Shown here one piece after another: positions 53,058 to 64,000 of a stretch of 64,000 nucleotides of DNA; position 1 is the first letter of the stretch; each line of letters begins with the position of its first letter. Below the pieces are notes generated by a model. It had not been told where the DNA came from. It did not search any database and saw only the letters and a program-made list of their open reading frames with translations. The position numbers and the translations under genes were made by a program. Source of the DNA: CAZQDP01 sp964592375. Its GTDB lineage: Bacteria > Bacillota > Clostridia > RUG12999. The stretch covers positions 1 through 64,000 of the forward strand of contig CAZQDP010000003.1 in assembly GCA_964592375.1 (NCBI GenBank). The letters run 5' to 3'.

Positions 53058-55508
53058 ATGATGGAAAAAATTGGTCTTGGTGGTCAGTGGGTTTTATCCG
53101 GAGAAAATTTGAAAGAGCCCATTCAAGGGCAGGTGCCCGGTTCGGTAAACCACGATATGTTTGTGCAGGGGTTGCTGCCGGATCCTTTTTATCGCGACAA
53201 TGAGGATGTATACTTGGCGGCGGCGGAACATGACTATGTATACGAAAGATTTTTTCGGGTTACGCCGTCGCAATTGCTGGCAGATGAGGTGGTACTGGTT
53301 TGCAAGGGCATTGATACGCTCAGTGATATCATCATCAATGATCAGCTGATTTCAAGCACGAATAATATGCATAGAACCTATGAATTTGATGTAAAAAATG
53401 TGCTTGTAGCAGGAGAAAATACAATTAAAATCAAGCTATATTCACCTCTTCGGTACTGCCGCGAGAAGCACGAAATTGAAGCCTTGTTTTCGCCGGGCGA
53501 GGGCGTGAAGGGTGTGCCGCATCTGCGCAAGGCCCATTGCATGTTTGGGTGGGACTGGGGCCCGAGAATACCCGATGCAGGCATTTGGCGTGATATAGAT
53601 ATTGAGTGCCGTAGCGCTTCTGTGATTGAAGAGGTGCGTTTTACCCAAAATCATAAGGAGGGCTGCGTTACACTGGGAGCGCAGGTTGCCATTAAGCATT
53701 TTGGAGCCAAAAACACTACCTTGAAAATGTTCATTGGTGGCGTTTGCAAGGCGCAGAGCGATGGACAAGCATTATCGGCAGATATTGAAAACCCCATCTT
53801 ATGGCAGGTAACAGGCTATGGCGAACAAACCCTGTACAATGTTGAGATAAAGCTCTTTGAGGGAGAGACGGAGATAGACAGCAAAACATATCAAATTGGC
53901 CTTCGAACGGTAAAAATCGTTCAAAATGAAGATCAGTGGGGGAAGAGCTTTTATTTTGAGGTCAATGGTATTCCCGTCTTTATGAAAGGCGGCAATTATA
54001 TTCCGGAAGACAATTTACTCGCAAGATGTAGCAGAGAAAAAACGCGCAAGCTGCTTTTAAACGCCAAGAAAGCCAATCACAACATGGTTCGGGTATGGGG
54101 CGGTGGCATTTATCCGCCGGATTATTTTTATGAAATATGCGATGAGCTCGGTTTGCTTGTATGGCAGGACTTGATGTTTGCTTGCTGCGTATATCCCGGC
54201 GATGAGGAATTTTTAGATAATATCACCATAGAGGCAAAGCAAAATATTCTGCGCATTTCGCATCATGCCTGCCTTGGGCTTGTGTGCGGCAACAATGAAT
54301 GCGAGGAAGGCTTTGAACACTGGGGGTGGAAAAATAAATATCCCCATAAGGTTGGTGAATTTATACGCCAATACGAGGTTGTGCTCAAAGGTGCGGTCAA
54401 AGCTGCAAATCCAAATGTTTTTTACTGGCCCTCTTCCGCTTCTGCAGGTGGCGGCTGCTATGGAACAAGGGATTACGACAGGGGAGATACCCATTACTGG
54501 GAGGTATGGCATTTTAAAAAGCCATTTACCGAATATCGGAAATACCATTTCAGATTTGCATCTGAGTTTGGTTTTCAATCCTTCCCAAGCATGGAAACAA
54601 TCAAGAGCTTTACGGAGGATGCAGATAGAAATATTTTTTCGTACATCATGGAGAAGCATCAGCGCCACGGCAGTGCCAACGGTACAATTTTGTATTATCT
54701 GTCTCAAACGTTGCGCTACCCTAAGGATTTTGAAAGTCTATTGTATGCGTCACAGGTATTGCAAGCAGAAGCCATACGCTATGGTGTTGAGCACTGGCGA
54801 AGAAACAGAAATGGCATGCGTTGTATGGGCTCTATTTACTGGCAACTAAATGACTGCTGGCCTGTAGCCTCATGGTCCAGTATCGACTATTACGGAAGGT
54901 GGAAGGCGCTTCACTATAGTGCAAAGCGATTTTATGCACCGGTGCTTATTTCCGTTTGTGAGGATGGTTGCGGCGCCGAAATTCATGTAACGAATGATAA
55001 CACAAAGGCATTCTCAGGTCATATGACTTGGGCAATAAAGGATACCTCCGGCAAAGAGGTTGCATGCGGGCAGAAGGATATTTGCGTTGAGCCGCTTAGC
55101 GATTTATTGGCGGAGCAGTGCAGTTATGCGCCGCTAAGTGAAGGGGAAGCGCGTCGCAAGCTGTATCTTGAATACCGCCTGAGCAAGGATGGTAGATATG
55201 TATCCGGTGGGAATGCATATTTTACACCCATTAAACATTTTGACCTTACAGAGCCGGGGCTGAAAGTGCAGGTGCGCAAGGAGGAGGATGGACTTTGTTT
55301 GGCCGTATCCGCAGAGTCTCTTGCTGTCTATGTAGCGCTTGCCATTGAAGGTGCGGATGTGATTTTTGAGGATAACTATTTTGATCTTTCGGCTGGGGAA
55401 ACCAGAGAGGTTAGAGTGAAATTTGAGGATATGTCAAGCATGCTTTCGGAAGAAGAAGTGCGTGCGAAGATTCAAATTCGGAGTTTATACCAATCATATA
55501 CCATATAA
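53058..55508 (+). CDS. Glycoside hydrolase family 2 beta-mannosidase
   Basis: An 816-residue cytoplasmic GH2 enzyme of the beta-mannosidase type. The N-terminal sugar-binding domain has GSVNHDMFVQGLLPDPFYRDNE, and CMFGWDWGPRIPDAGIWR is a hallmark of beta-mannosidases. Catalytic residues are acid/base Glu414 in CGNNECEEG and nucleophile Glu503 in RFASEFGFQS. The start is 53058 or 53061 (GAAGGG at 53046-53051); the frame from 53019 lacks support. It removes terminal beta-mannose from mannan oligosaccharides or N-glycan cores, complementing the GH38 enzyme. Confidence 0.95.
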   Translation: MMEKIGLGGQWVLSGENLKEPIQGQVPGSVNHDMFVQGLLPDPFYRDNEDVYLAAAEHDYVYERFFRVTPSQLLADEVVLVCKGIDTLSDIIINDQLISSTNNMHRTYEFDVKNVLVAGENTIKIKLYSPLRYCREKHEIEALFSPGEGVKGVPHLRKAHCMFGWDWGPRIPDAGIWRDIDIECRSASVIEEVRFTQNHKEGCVTLGAQVAIKHFGAKNTTLKMFIGGVCKAQSDGQALSADIENPILWQVTGYGEQTLYNVEIKLFEGETEIDSKTYQIGLRTVKIVQNEDQWGKSFYFEVNGIPVFMKGGNYIPEDNLLARCSREKTRKLLLNAKKANHNMVRVWGGGIYPPDYFYEICDELGLLVWQDLMFACCVYPGDEEFLDNITIEAKQNILRISHHACLGLVCGNNECEEGFEHWGWKNKYPHKVGEFIRQYEVVLKGAVKAANPNVFYWPSSASAGGGCYGTRDYDRGDTHYWEVWHFKKPFTEYRKYHFRFASEFGFQSFPSMETIKSFTEDADRNIFSYIMEKHQRHGSANGTILYYLSQTLRYPKDFESLLYASQVLQAEAIRYGVEHWRRNRNGMRCMGSIYWQLNDCWPVASWSSIDYYGRWKALHYSAKRFYAPVLISVCEDGCGAEIHVTNDNTKAFSGHMTWAIKDTSGKEVACGQKDICVEPLSDLLAEQCSYAPLSEGEARRKLYLEYRLSKDGRYVSGGNAYFTPIKHFDLTEPGLKVQVRKEEDGLCLAVSAESLAVYVALAIEGADVIFEDNYFDLSAGETREVRVKFEDMSSMLSEEEVRAKIQIRSLYQSYTI

Positions 55509-55529
55509 AAAAACGCATTTTTAAAAAAA

Positions 55530-55563
55530 CTGCAAAAGCCACTTGTGGCCTTTGCAGGTTTTT
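55530..55563 (+). terminator. Terminator of the beta-mannosidase gene
   Basis: CTGCAAAAGCCAC (55530-55542) pairs with GTGGCCTTTGCAG (55545-55557) with one mismatch, followed by GTTTTT. Confidence 0.85.
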
Positions 55564-55571
55564 GATATAAT
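55543..55571 (+). promoter_or_regulatory. Promoter of the lipoprotein gene, overlapping the terminator
   Basis: TTGTGG (55543-55548), 17-bp spacer, TATAAT (55566-55571). The -35 hexamer lies in the loop and 3' arm of the preceding terminator. Confidence 0.55.
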
Positions 55572-55596
55572 AAGAAAAACGAAAGGGGAATAGTTT

Positions 55597-56124
55597 ATGA
55601 AAAAATTATTTTTATTGGCATTGATTTCCACCTTGCTCACTGTAAACTTGATATCCTGCAAAAACGAAGCAAACAATACTGCTCCGCCGTATGCCTATGA
55701 GAAAATGGCTCTTTATACACCTATACCGGCCTCACCCACCACTATTTTAAGAGAAAGCACAAAAGAGCTGTTTGGATTATCTCGCAAAATAATGGTAGAG
55801 CGATACGGGCCGGAGTTGCAATCCTCTAGCAACGGACCTATCTATACCTATGGCGATATGCCAGCGTCCTTTGGGGCGGATGATGTGCGAGGCGTTTTTC
55901 AAATCATCGTAGGTGGTGACCCGTTTATTTTCCTCAATGGGATTACAAGAGATATGACTTTCGAGCAGATTAAAAAAGACATGGGCATCGCCCCCACAGA
56001 GGGGAAAAATGCGGCAGATGGTCTATATACCGCCAGCTATTTGGTGGATGGGAAATATGAAATTGTTTTGTCGGGGGAAAATAAAGACAGTAAAATCAGA
56101 GATATCAAAATTCTTTTGAAATAA
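55597..56124 (+). CDS. Lipoprotein of unknown function
   Basis: A 175-residue predicted lipoprotein: signal peptide with lipobox LISC (Cys21), a Pro/Thr-containing linker (about 28-50), and a C-terminal domain of about 120 residues with no family I recognise. ATG 55597 follows AAAGGGGA. Its position between the beta-mannosidase and a PocR-type regulator does not reveal a role. Confidence 0.8.
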   Translation: MKKLFLLALISTLLTVNLISCKNEANNTAPPYAYEKMALYTPIPASPTTILRESTKELFGLSRKIMVERYGPELQSSSNGPIYTYGDMPASFGADDVRGVFQIIVGGDPFIFLNGITRDMTFEQIKKDMGIAPTEGKNAADGLYTASYLVDGKYEIVLSGENKDSKIRDIKILLK

Positions 56125-56190
56125 AAGGTGTTTCATTTACCCTTGCAAAATATCCTTGTTGCCGCTTGACTTGCGGATAGGAGAAAAAGC

Positions 56191-57033
56191 ATGAACCAAA
56201 AATCAATCGAAAAAATATTGAAGGATTTTTATGAGGTTACCTCCATTCGTGTATTGTTTCGATCCTATGAGCACAAAACCGGGACCAGGTATCCGCCGAA
56301 GTCTTTTGAAACTTTTTGCAGTCTTATTCGGTGCAATCCGCGAATTGAGGATATGTGCCAAGCGTGTGATGCTCATGCCTTTGAAATGGCAAACCAGACC
56401 GGAAAGGTATATGTATATCAATGTCACATGGGCCTTACCGAAGCGGTGGCACCGGTGTTTGTGCAAGGCAAGGCGGTTGGGTGTTTGATGATGGGGCAGA
56501 CCTTAGATAAGCCGCCCAGTGAACAGCTCTGGCAAGAGGTCTATGCAAAATGCAGAGATTGTGAAACGCAGATGCTAATGCTTCGGGATGCTTTTATGAA
56601 CATACCCTATACCTCTCCATCTCGCATAGGGGCCGCCGCCGGCATTTTGCAAATGGGTGCGGCTTATATTTATCTTTCAAAGGCCATTGAACTATCCGGC
56701 AAGCCGCTTGTGGGCAGATTGGAGCAGTTCTTAGAAGAAAATCCCCGTCAACATGCGTCCCTTCAGTGGATTGCACAGCATTTTCATGTCAGTGTATCGT
56801 ATGTAAGCCATAAAATCAAGGAGGATACTGGGCTATCATTTACCACCTATGTCAATACTGTGAAAACGAAGCAGGCCAAGGAACTGCTTGAAATGACGGG
56901 CAGTAGCATTTCTCAAATTGCCGTGGCACTCGGATATAGTGATGCCAGCTACTTTTCTCGTGTGTTTAAAAAAATAGCAGGACGCTCACCGGAGGGATAC
57001 AGAAAAGACATTTTATCAAAAACCATCACATAA
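56191..57033 (+). CDS. AraC family regulator with PocR ligand-binding domain
   Basis: A 280-residue regulator. Residues about 1-165 are a PocR-type sensor with conserved cysteines (MCQACDAHAFE and QCHMGLTEAVAPV), and residues 180-280 an AraC helix-turn-helix (VALGYSDASYFSRVFKKIAGRSP). PocR domains bind small hydrocarbon derivatives such as 1,2-propanediol in the founding case. It is followed by a UroD-like gene starting at 57171, which is the likely target. ATG 56191 follows AGGAG. Confidence 0.93.
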   Translation: MNQKSIEKILKDFYEVTSIRVLFRSYEHKTGTRYPPKSFETFCSLIRCNPRIEDMCQACDAHAFEMANQTGKVYVYQCHMGLTEAVAPVFVQGKAVGCLMMGQTLDKPPSEQLWQEVYAKCRDCETQMLMLRDAFMNIPYTSPSRIGAAAGILQMGAAYIYLSKAIELSGKPLVGRLEQFLEENPRQHASLQWIAQHFHVSVSYVSHKIKEDTGLSFTTYVNTVKTKQAKELLEMTGSSISQIAVALGYSDASYFSRVFKKIAGRSPEGYRKDILSKTIT

Positions 57034-57170
57034 TACCCAAAGCGGAATTTATACTTTTGATAGATAAATGCTAAATAGTCCATGCCAAAGCAATTTATGC
57101 TATTTACCCAAAGGTGCAGTTGTGATAATGTATAGTCATTCTCATAAACTTGATATGGAGGTGACTTGCA

Positions 57171-58193
57171 ATGAATTGCAAGGAAAGAGTGATTACGGCG
57201 GCGATGATGCATAAGGATACGGACATGGTGCCGTATAATGTGAGCTTTACTGTGGCTCAGCTTGATAAGATGAAGGCATTTACGGGGGATGAAAACTACG
57301 CCGCATCCCTAGGAAATCATATTGCCGGCACTGCATATGGCGGTAATGCTGTTCCCATGGAGGGGAAGGACGGCTATTTTAAGGATGACTATGGTGTGGT
57401 TTGGAATCGCACCGGAGCGGATAAGGATATCGGCGTGATTGAAGGCTTGTGTATTCCGGAACCGGATATGAGTTTATATACTTTCCCTCCCGTCAATGAA
57501 GAGCTGATTAGAAGATACATCGGAATTGCGCAAGTGCATTCCGATAAATTTCTCCATGGTGGCATAGGCTTTTCGCTATTTGAAAGAGCATGGACACTGC
57601 GAGGCATGGAAAATTTACTAATGGATATGATCCTAAATCCTGATTTTGTGCATCAGCTGATGAACGCCATTTGCGAGTACAATTTGAAGATGATTGATAT
57701 TTATCTTGAATATGATGTACTGGACGGCATGTATTTCGGAGACGACTGGGGTCAGCAAAAAGGGTTGATTATGGGGCCGGCGCTGTGGCGTGAATTTATA
57801 AAGCCGTATTTGACTCGTATGTATCAGCGTGTGAAGAGCAAAGGCAAATATGTATTACAGCATTCGTGTGGGGACATTGAGCAAATTTTCCCGGATCTCA
57901 TTGATATCGGACTGGATGTATACCAAACCTTCCAACCGGAAATATACGATATTGAAAAGGTGAAGAAACAGTTTGGTGACCGCCTCAGCTTTTGGGGTGG
58001 TATCAGTACACAGACCTTACTCCCTATGGCAACTGCACAGAGAGTAAAAGAAGAAACCATTCGAATTTTAAAAATCATGAGCCAAAGTGGCGGATATATT
58101 GCAGGGCCAACTCATGCCGTACCGGGTGATGTACCACCGGAGAATATCATTGCCATGGTAGAGGTTTTGCAAAATCAGCATCTCTATTTATAA
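57171..58193 (+). CDS. Uroporphyrinogen decarboxylase family protein (UroD-like, second)
   Basis: A 340-residue UroD-superfamily protein. It keeps the HSCGD motif (about residue 233), which in corrinoid methyltransferases of the MtaA/CmuA group contributes zinc ligands, plus FWGGIST and THAVPGDVPPENI near the C-terminus. The start at 57171 follows GGAGGTG. Its own terminator follows at 58199-58239. It sits 137 bp after the PocR-type regulator. A methyltransferase role is more likely than haem synthesis, but no corrinoid protein gene is in the window. Confidence 0.85.
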   Translation: MNCKERVITAAMMHKDTDMVPYNVSFTVAQLDKMKAFTGDENYAASLGNHIAGTAYGGNAVPMEGKDGYFKDDYGVVWNRTGADKDIGVIEGLCIPEPDMSLYTFPPVNEELIRRYIGIAQVHSDKFLHGGIGFSLFERAWTLRGMENLLMDMILNPDFVHQLMNAICEYNLKMIDIYLEYDVLDGMYFGDDWGQQKGLIMGPALWREFIKPYLTRMYQRVKSKGKYVLQHSCGDIEQIFPDLIDIGLDVYQTFQPEIYDIEKVKKQFGDRLSFWGGISTQTLLPMATAQRVKEETIRILKIMSQSGGYIAGPTHAVPGDVPPENIIAMVEVLQNQHLYL

Positions 58194-58198
58194 AGGAA

Positions 58199-58239
58199 CC
58201 AATCATTAACCTTTGCCAAAATGGTTGGTGCAGTTTTTT
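58199..58239 (+). terminator. Terminator of the second UroD-like gene
   Basis: CCAATCATT (58199-58207) pairs with AATGGTTGG (58220-58228, one G-T pair), followed by a T-run at about 58233-58239. Confidence 0.8.
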
Positions 58240-58251
58240 ATTGTTTCCGCT

Positions 58252-58310
58252 AAAAAACCAGGCAGCTCTCTGAAATGATTCCATTTCAAAGAGCTGCTCT
58301 TTTGGTTTTT
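58252..58310. terminator. Terminator for the spore protein gene (probably bidirectional)
   Basis: GCAGCTCT (58262-58269) and AGAGCTGC (58290-58297) pair, with an inner GAAAT/ATTTC stem. On the minus strand six Ts follow (58257-58252); on the plus strand TCTTTTGGTTTTT follows. Confidence 0.85.
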
Positions 58311-58369
58311 CGTTTATACTGTTTGACGTTGCAAATGCTATTTAAAAGCATATTGCATGCAAATGAGTA

Positions 58370-58558
58370 TTATTTCATTGTGTTTTCGACCTGCTGAATC
58401 ATTTTCTTAACCATTTGGCCACCGATTGAACCGGCCTGACTGGAAGTTAAGTCGCCATTGTAACCCTGCTTTAAGGTTACGCCTACATCTGAAGCAGCTT
58501 CCATCTTAAATCTGTTAAGAGCATCCCTTGCACCGGGTACTAAGTTTCTGTTTGCCAT
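58370..58558 (-). CDS. Alpha/beta-type small acid-soluble spore protein
   Basis: A 62-residue SASP. Diagnostic blocks: NRFKMEAASDVGV (around the germination-protease site) and GYNGDLTSSQAGSIGGQMVKKMI. The start at 58558 follows AAGGAGTGA; the longer frame to 58621 is rejected. SASPs coat DNA in dormant spores and are amino-acid stores at germination, so this gene shows that the organism belongs to a spore-forming lineage. Expression is expected in the forespore (sigmaG). A terminator lies downstream. Confidence 0.96.
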   Translation of the reverse strand: MANRNLVPGARDALNRFKMEAASDVGVTLKQGYNGDLTSSQAGSIGGQMVKKMIQQVENTMK

Positions 58559-58654
58559 ATCGGAATTCACTCCTTGGAAAATATTTTCGTGCACTTGTTG
58601 TGCAGTTATATTTTGTGCCAATATTCGTTACATATGCAAGGAAATGAATGGAAT

Positions 58655-59755
58655 TTATGCATGTTTAAAAATTATTTCTCGCAGTCTATCATAAAAATAT
58701 AAATAATTATAATAAGGAACTGCATTGGTCACGCCATGATCTAAGCAGGGAATATATCGACCCATATCCAGCATAAACGGAATTTTTTCAAGCTCCTTAT
58801 CCATATCACTTTTTTCAAATTCTAAAATATGCTTGTCAAGCCCGCCCATCAACCCAATTTCGGGAAATTCACGGCGCACATCCCGAATATCAATGCCAAA
58901 CTGAGATTCCCAAGGGAAAATAATATTTACGCCTCCCTCAATCCATAAGGGTACCAAAAGTCGCTCGTCACCATCGCTGTCTACTAAAAAATTCTTGCAA
59001 CCTTTTTTGCGAAGCGCATCGGTAAATCGCTGATATCTGGGAAGAAGAAACCTTCGAAACGTATCGGGACTGATCAGTGGGCCGTTTTTGCTACACATAT
59101 CCTCCCAAATAAAAAAATAATCAAGCGGTACTTTCTCTAAAACAACACGATAAATACCAATCCACAAATCGCATAAGGTGTCCAGAATTTCATCAATCAG
59201 CTCCGGCATATCAAAAAATGCGTAGAGCAGATTTTCAAATCCAAACAGCTCGCGTAGGGCTCCGAAAAAGCCTATCGGCAAATCTCCCGCATAAACCGGT
59301 AAATTTGAATTTTCAGCATGGGTGCATATGGCATCAAAACCCTCCGGAAACCGCTTATAATCAAAAAGCAGTCTTTCCTTTAGCGCGTTCCAGCTTTTTT
59401 CGTCAGAAACGGGTCCTTCTAAGGTCAGTGGCATTAGCTCCGAACCGTCAAGACGCAGCTCTCTGGCGCCCCATCTGTTGCGCATGAAGGTTTTGTTATC
59501 TTTTTTTTCAAGGATAACCGTATCGAAATATGGAAACACAAATGCAGGGATATTGAGATAAACGCCTCTGGCATAATCAAAACCCAATTTTTTTTGAATA
59601 CTCTCAAAGCTGCCGCCCTCTTCTAAACCTTCTGTTTTCCATCTTGCAATGCAGGAGCGAAAATTACAACAACCCATTGCATCAATAAAAGGTACTCTGT
59701 CCACCGCTGAACCGGAAAATAGGTGATTAAATCGTTCTCTGTGCGATAACTGCAT
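58655..59755 (-). CDS. Uroporphyrinogen decarboxylase family protein (UroD-like, third)
   Basis: A 366-residue UroD-superfamily protein. N-terminal RERFNHLFSGSAVDRVPFID is typical. In place of the zinc HxCG motif it has LVDSDGDERLLVP, and it ends with LMGGLDKHIL and CLDHGVTNAVPYYNY. ATG 59755 follows AAGGAGAG. It lies 81 bp downstream of an AraC gene on the same strand, a pairing also seen for the second UroD-like gene. Function unknown. Confidence 0.82.
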   Translation of the reverse strand: MQLSHRERFNHLFSGSAVDRVPFIDAMGCCNFRSCIARWKTEGLEEGGSFESIQKKLGFDYARGVYLNIPAFVFPYFDTVILEKKDNKTFMRNRWGARELRLDGSELMPLTLEGPVSDEKSWNALKERLLFDYKRFPEGFDAICTHAENSNLPVYAGDLPIGFFGALRELFGFENLLYAFFDMPELIDEILDTLCDLWIGIYRVVLEKVPLDYFFIWEDMCSKNGPLISPDTFRRFLLPRYQRFTDALRKKGCKNFLVDSDGDERLLVPLWIEGGVNIIFPWESQFGIDIRDVRREFPEIGLMGGLDKHILEFEKSDMDKELEKIPFMLDMGRYIPCLDHGVTNAVPYYNYLYFYDRLREIIFKHA

Positions 59756-59836
59756 ACAAACACTCTCCTTATATGATACGTGCTATTTTCCACTATCATA
59801 TCAAAAGAATGAAATAATATATACAATATAATTGCT

Positions 59837-60709
59837 CTACATTTTCACTATTTTGCTTTTTCTGATTTGTGAAGGGACAATCCCTTTGATTTTTCGAAAA
59901 CAGGAAGAAAAGTAGCTACCGGAGGCAAAACCGGATTCAAAGGCAATTTCAGTGATGCTTTTATTTGTTTCCATCAGTAATTTTTCGGCATGGCAAATCC
60001 GAACATACATCAGGTAATCCACAAAGTGCATATGGGTTGCCTTTTGAAAAGTGCGGCAAAAATGATGATAACTCATAAAGCAGGAAGCGGCAATATCTTT
60101 TTCTGTTAGCCTACTTGAAAAATGATCGCTTATGTATGCCAGTACATTTTTAATTTTGTCAAGCTCATTCTCGTCAATAACCTCGCACGCTGAGGGGAAA
60201 ATGATATATTCATTTCTTGCAAACCAGCCAAAGAGCTTATAAATATCGCCTTTAATAGAAAGTGCAAATCCGGTCTTTTTCGCTTCGTACTCTTCATACA
60301 TATCCAGTATGAAGCCTTGGGCAGCCTTTGTATGGGATGTGCAAGGAATAAACTTCGTATATGCTACTTGATGCCGCATGAAACGAGAAAAGCTATTACT
60401 CTCAAAAAGTGCAGCGTTTTGTGCGCAAAGCATGGCCGGCTTCACTTGAATGACAATGATTTCCCAATCGCCACAAGGGACATAATGCACATCATCACAA
60501 TTAATAATGCAAATATCACCCTCACCGGCGGCATAGCTTTGATCAGAGATCAAAATAGTTGCATGCCCCGATACGACATACAATATCTCAATATGCTCAT
60601 GCAAATGATAGGGAACAGCAGAAATACCTGTATTTTTACACACAATAAAAGGCAGTTCCTTTTCGGGACTGCACAGCATTGTCTCTCGGATAATGAGTGG
60701 CTCATCCAT
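59837..60709 (-). CDS. AraC family transcriptional regulator
   Basis: A 290-residue regulator with an N-terminal cupin (PYHLHEHIEILYVVSGHATI, about 33-52) and a C-terminal double helix-turn-helix (about 190-290; IAFESGFASGSYFSSCFRKIKG). ATG 60709 follows GGAGTGA. It is downstream of a stalk-domain protein gene and upstream of the third UroD-like gene, all on the minus strand. Confidence 0.94.
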   Translation of the reverse strand: MDEPLIIRETMLCSPEKELPFIVCKNTGISAVPYHLHEHIEILYVVSGHATILISDQSYAAGEGDICIINCDDVHYVPCGDWEIIVIQVKPAMLCAQNAALFESNSFSRFMRHQVAYTKFIPCTSHTKAAQGFILDMYEEYEAKKTGFALSIKGDIYKLFGWFARNEYIIFPSACEVIDENELDKIKNVLAYISDHFSSRLTEKDIAASCFMSYHHFCRTFQKATHMHFVDYLMYVRICHAEKLLMETNKSITEIAFESGFASGSYFSSCFRKIKGIVPSQIRKSKIVKM

Positions 60710-60767
60710 TTTATCACTCCATCAAACACAAGGCTCACTAAAAAATGTGATAGGCAGAAAAACTTCC

Positions 60768-61517
60768 TTATGACAGAGGCACGGTAGCGCCGGTGGGATC
60801 CGCATACAGCTCAATATAATATAATTCAGCGCCTGCATCGGACTTCATATATGTTTTTAAAACCATTTTTCCATTGTAAAAATACGATGTATCATTTTTG
60901 AAATCAACGGTCTTGGAAAAACCGTATTGCACAAGGAACGCTTCGTAACGTAGCAACGCATCATAGCCTGCATCTGCAACAGGATAAGCATAGACGCTTA
61001 CAGACCCCTTCTTTTCATACACCACCGGTGCACAAGCGGTAAAGCCTGCGGGAGAGGGTATGCTAAAATATTCACCAAAGGGCACAAAGCCGCTTTTCAT
61101 ATTCGCGCTCGTGATGGTCACCGTTTGCGTAGAAGCTTCCCAGTCCACCTTTGCGCCTGAATTTTCAGCCACAAAACGAAGTGGAATGAGCGTCCTGTCA
61201 TCCTTGATATACGGCGGAGAATCCAAATAAACCACTCTGTCATTCACGATGGCATCCGATTTACCGATAAAAAGCACCATCATGGTTTCCTCCGAGAAAA
61301 CCTCTATGCTTTTTAGTTCTTCATCCCAGTTGACGGTAGCACCCATCTGCTCGAAAATTTGGCGCATGGGTACCATTGTCCGATCATTTGTAATCTCTGG
61401 TGCGACATCAAAAGAAAGCGTGCGACCATCCAGTATCACCGTAATATCTTGGGAAGCTGCGGACAACAACGGGCAAACCAAAAGTGCAGTCAAAACAATC
61501 CATAATAACTTTTTCAT
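60768..61517 (-). CDS. Exported copper-amine-oxidase-N-like domain protein
   Basis: A 249-residue secreted protein. Signal peptide about 1-21 (LLSAASQ), then a stalk domain (about 25-135) with the paired patterns NDRTMVPMRQIFEQMGATV and DDRTLIPLRFVAENSGAKV. The C-terminal 110 residues are a separate domain I do not recognise. The domain name reflects fold similarity and does not imply copper. The same domain occurs in the proteins at 42658-47634 and 48003-49655. ATG 61517 follows GGGTGA. Confidence 0.88.
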   Translation of the reverse strand: MKKLLWIVLTALLVCPLLSAASQDITVILDGRTLSFDVAPEITNDRTMVPMRQIFEQMGATVNWDEELKSIEVFSEETMMVLFIGKSDAIVNDRVVYLDSPPYIKDDRTLIPLRFVAENSGAKVDWEASTQTVTITSANMKSGFVPFGEYFSIPSPAGFTACAPVVYEKKGSVSVYAYPVADAGYDALLRYEAFLVQYGFSKTVDFKNDTSYFYNGKMVLKTYMKSDAGAELYYIELYADPTGATVPLS

Positions 61518-61575
61518 TATTTATCACCCTATATGTACATACTTGTTCGAAAACGCCAATGCGACGAACATATTT

Positions 61576-61604
61576 ATTTTATCATATAATCTGCAATTTG
61601 TCCA
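61576..61604 (-). promoter_or_regulatory. Promoter of the stalk-domain protein gene
   Basis: Minus strand: TGGACA (61604-61599), 17-bp spacer, TAAAAT (61581-61576). Confidence 0.6.
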
Positions 61605-61767
61605 TAGAAAAGAAATACAAAAAACGACATATTTGGGGTGAGGAATGTTTTGGGAGAACAAGCGGGTTTTTCATCAAAATTGCATTTTATAGATGGAGAA
61701 AGATTTTCATGTATTGGTCATGCAAAAAATAAGTTGTTATTTTATATGTTTTTTGTACAATCTGATA

Positions 61768-61795
61768 TTGAATTTGAAAAAATACATGGTATAAT
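61768..61795 (+). promoter_or_regulatory. Promoter of the beta-galactosidase gene
   Basis: TTGAAT (61768-61773), 16-bp spacer, TATAAT (61790-61795), with a TG at 61787-61788 making an extended -10. Confidence 0.75.
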
Positions 61796-61814
61796 GTGAG
61801 AATAAAGAAAGTAG

Positions 61815-64000
<2,186 letters not shown>

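Overview
The window is a 64 kb piece of a low-to-mid GC chromosome, almost certainly from an endospore-forming Clostridia-type Firmicute. The support is MutS2 with an Smr tail, the rplU-prp-rpmA order with a Prp-type L27 (N-terminal extension before AHKKG), an alpha/beta-type small acid-soluble spore protein, proteins with copper-amine-oxidase-N-like stalk domains, strong AGGAGG-type ribosome binding sites and TTGACA-N17-TATAAT promoters. One 100-N gap (48432-48531) shows it comes from a scaffolded assembly.

Layout. 1-2268: 3' part of mutS2. 2455-9631: ADP-ribosylglycohydrolase-like protein, ROK regulator, Na+:alanine/glycine symporter and a GH36-like glycosidase. 10013-17163: cold-shock protein, SDR oxidoreductase, AraC regulator, PfkB sugar kinase with a mannitol-1-phosphate dehydrogenase-like partner, MurA, and a second AraC regulator divergent from a 1606-residue secreted glycosidase-like protein (17473-22293). 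22329-23366: rplU-prp-rpmA operon with a perfect promoter and an L21-leader-like hairpin. 23394-30304: a restriction-modification island (two M.Sau3AI-like cytosine methyltransferases, a Sau3AI/MutH-like endonuclease and a protein with an EVE-like N-terminus and a NucS-like nuclease C-terminus, plus decayed sequence including a wrecked Y1 transposase). The island lies between two copies of rpmA that are identical in the coding region, a 344-bp direct repeat. 30786-42590: LacI regulator divergent from a six-gene glycan operon (mannose-6-P isomerase-like, FIST-like, UroD-like, sialidase-like, GH38, GH42) with a perfect operator palindrome and a strong terminator. 42658-49655: a second giant secreted glycosidase-like protein and an RCC1-repeat protein, both with stalk domains. 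50046-64000: iron alcohol dehydrogenase, three more AraC regulators (one with a PocR sensor), GH2 beta-mannosidase, two more UroD-like proteins, a spore protein, a stalk-domain protein, and the 5' two thirds of a GH2 beta-galactosidase.

Together the window reads as a specialised glycan-use region: alpha- and beta-mannosidase, alpha- and beta-galactosidases, a sialidase-like protein, two giant exported glycosidase-like proteins, sugar-phosphate enzymes and seven local regulators (five AraC, one LacI, one ROK). Housekeeping genes (mutS2, murA, rplU-prp-rpmA, csp) are interspersed. The mobile-looking part is the restriction island in the rpmA locus.
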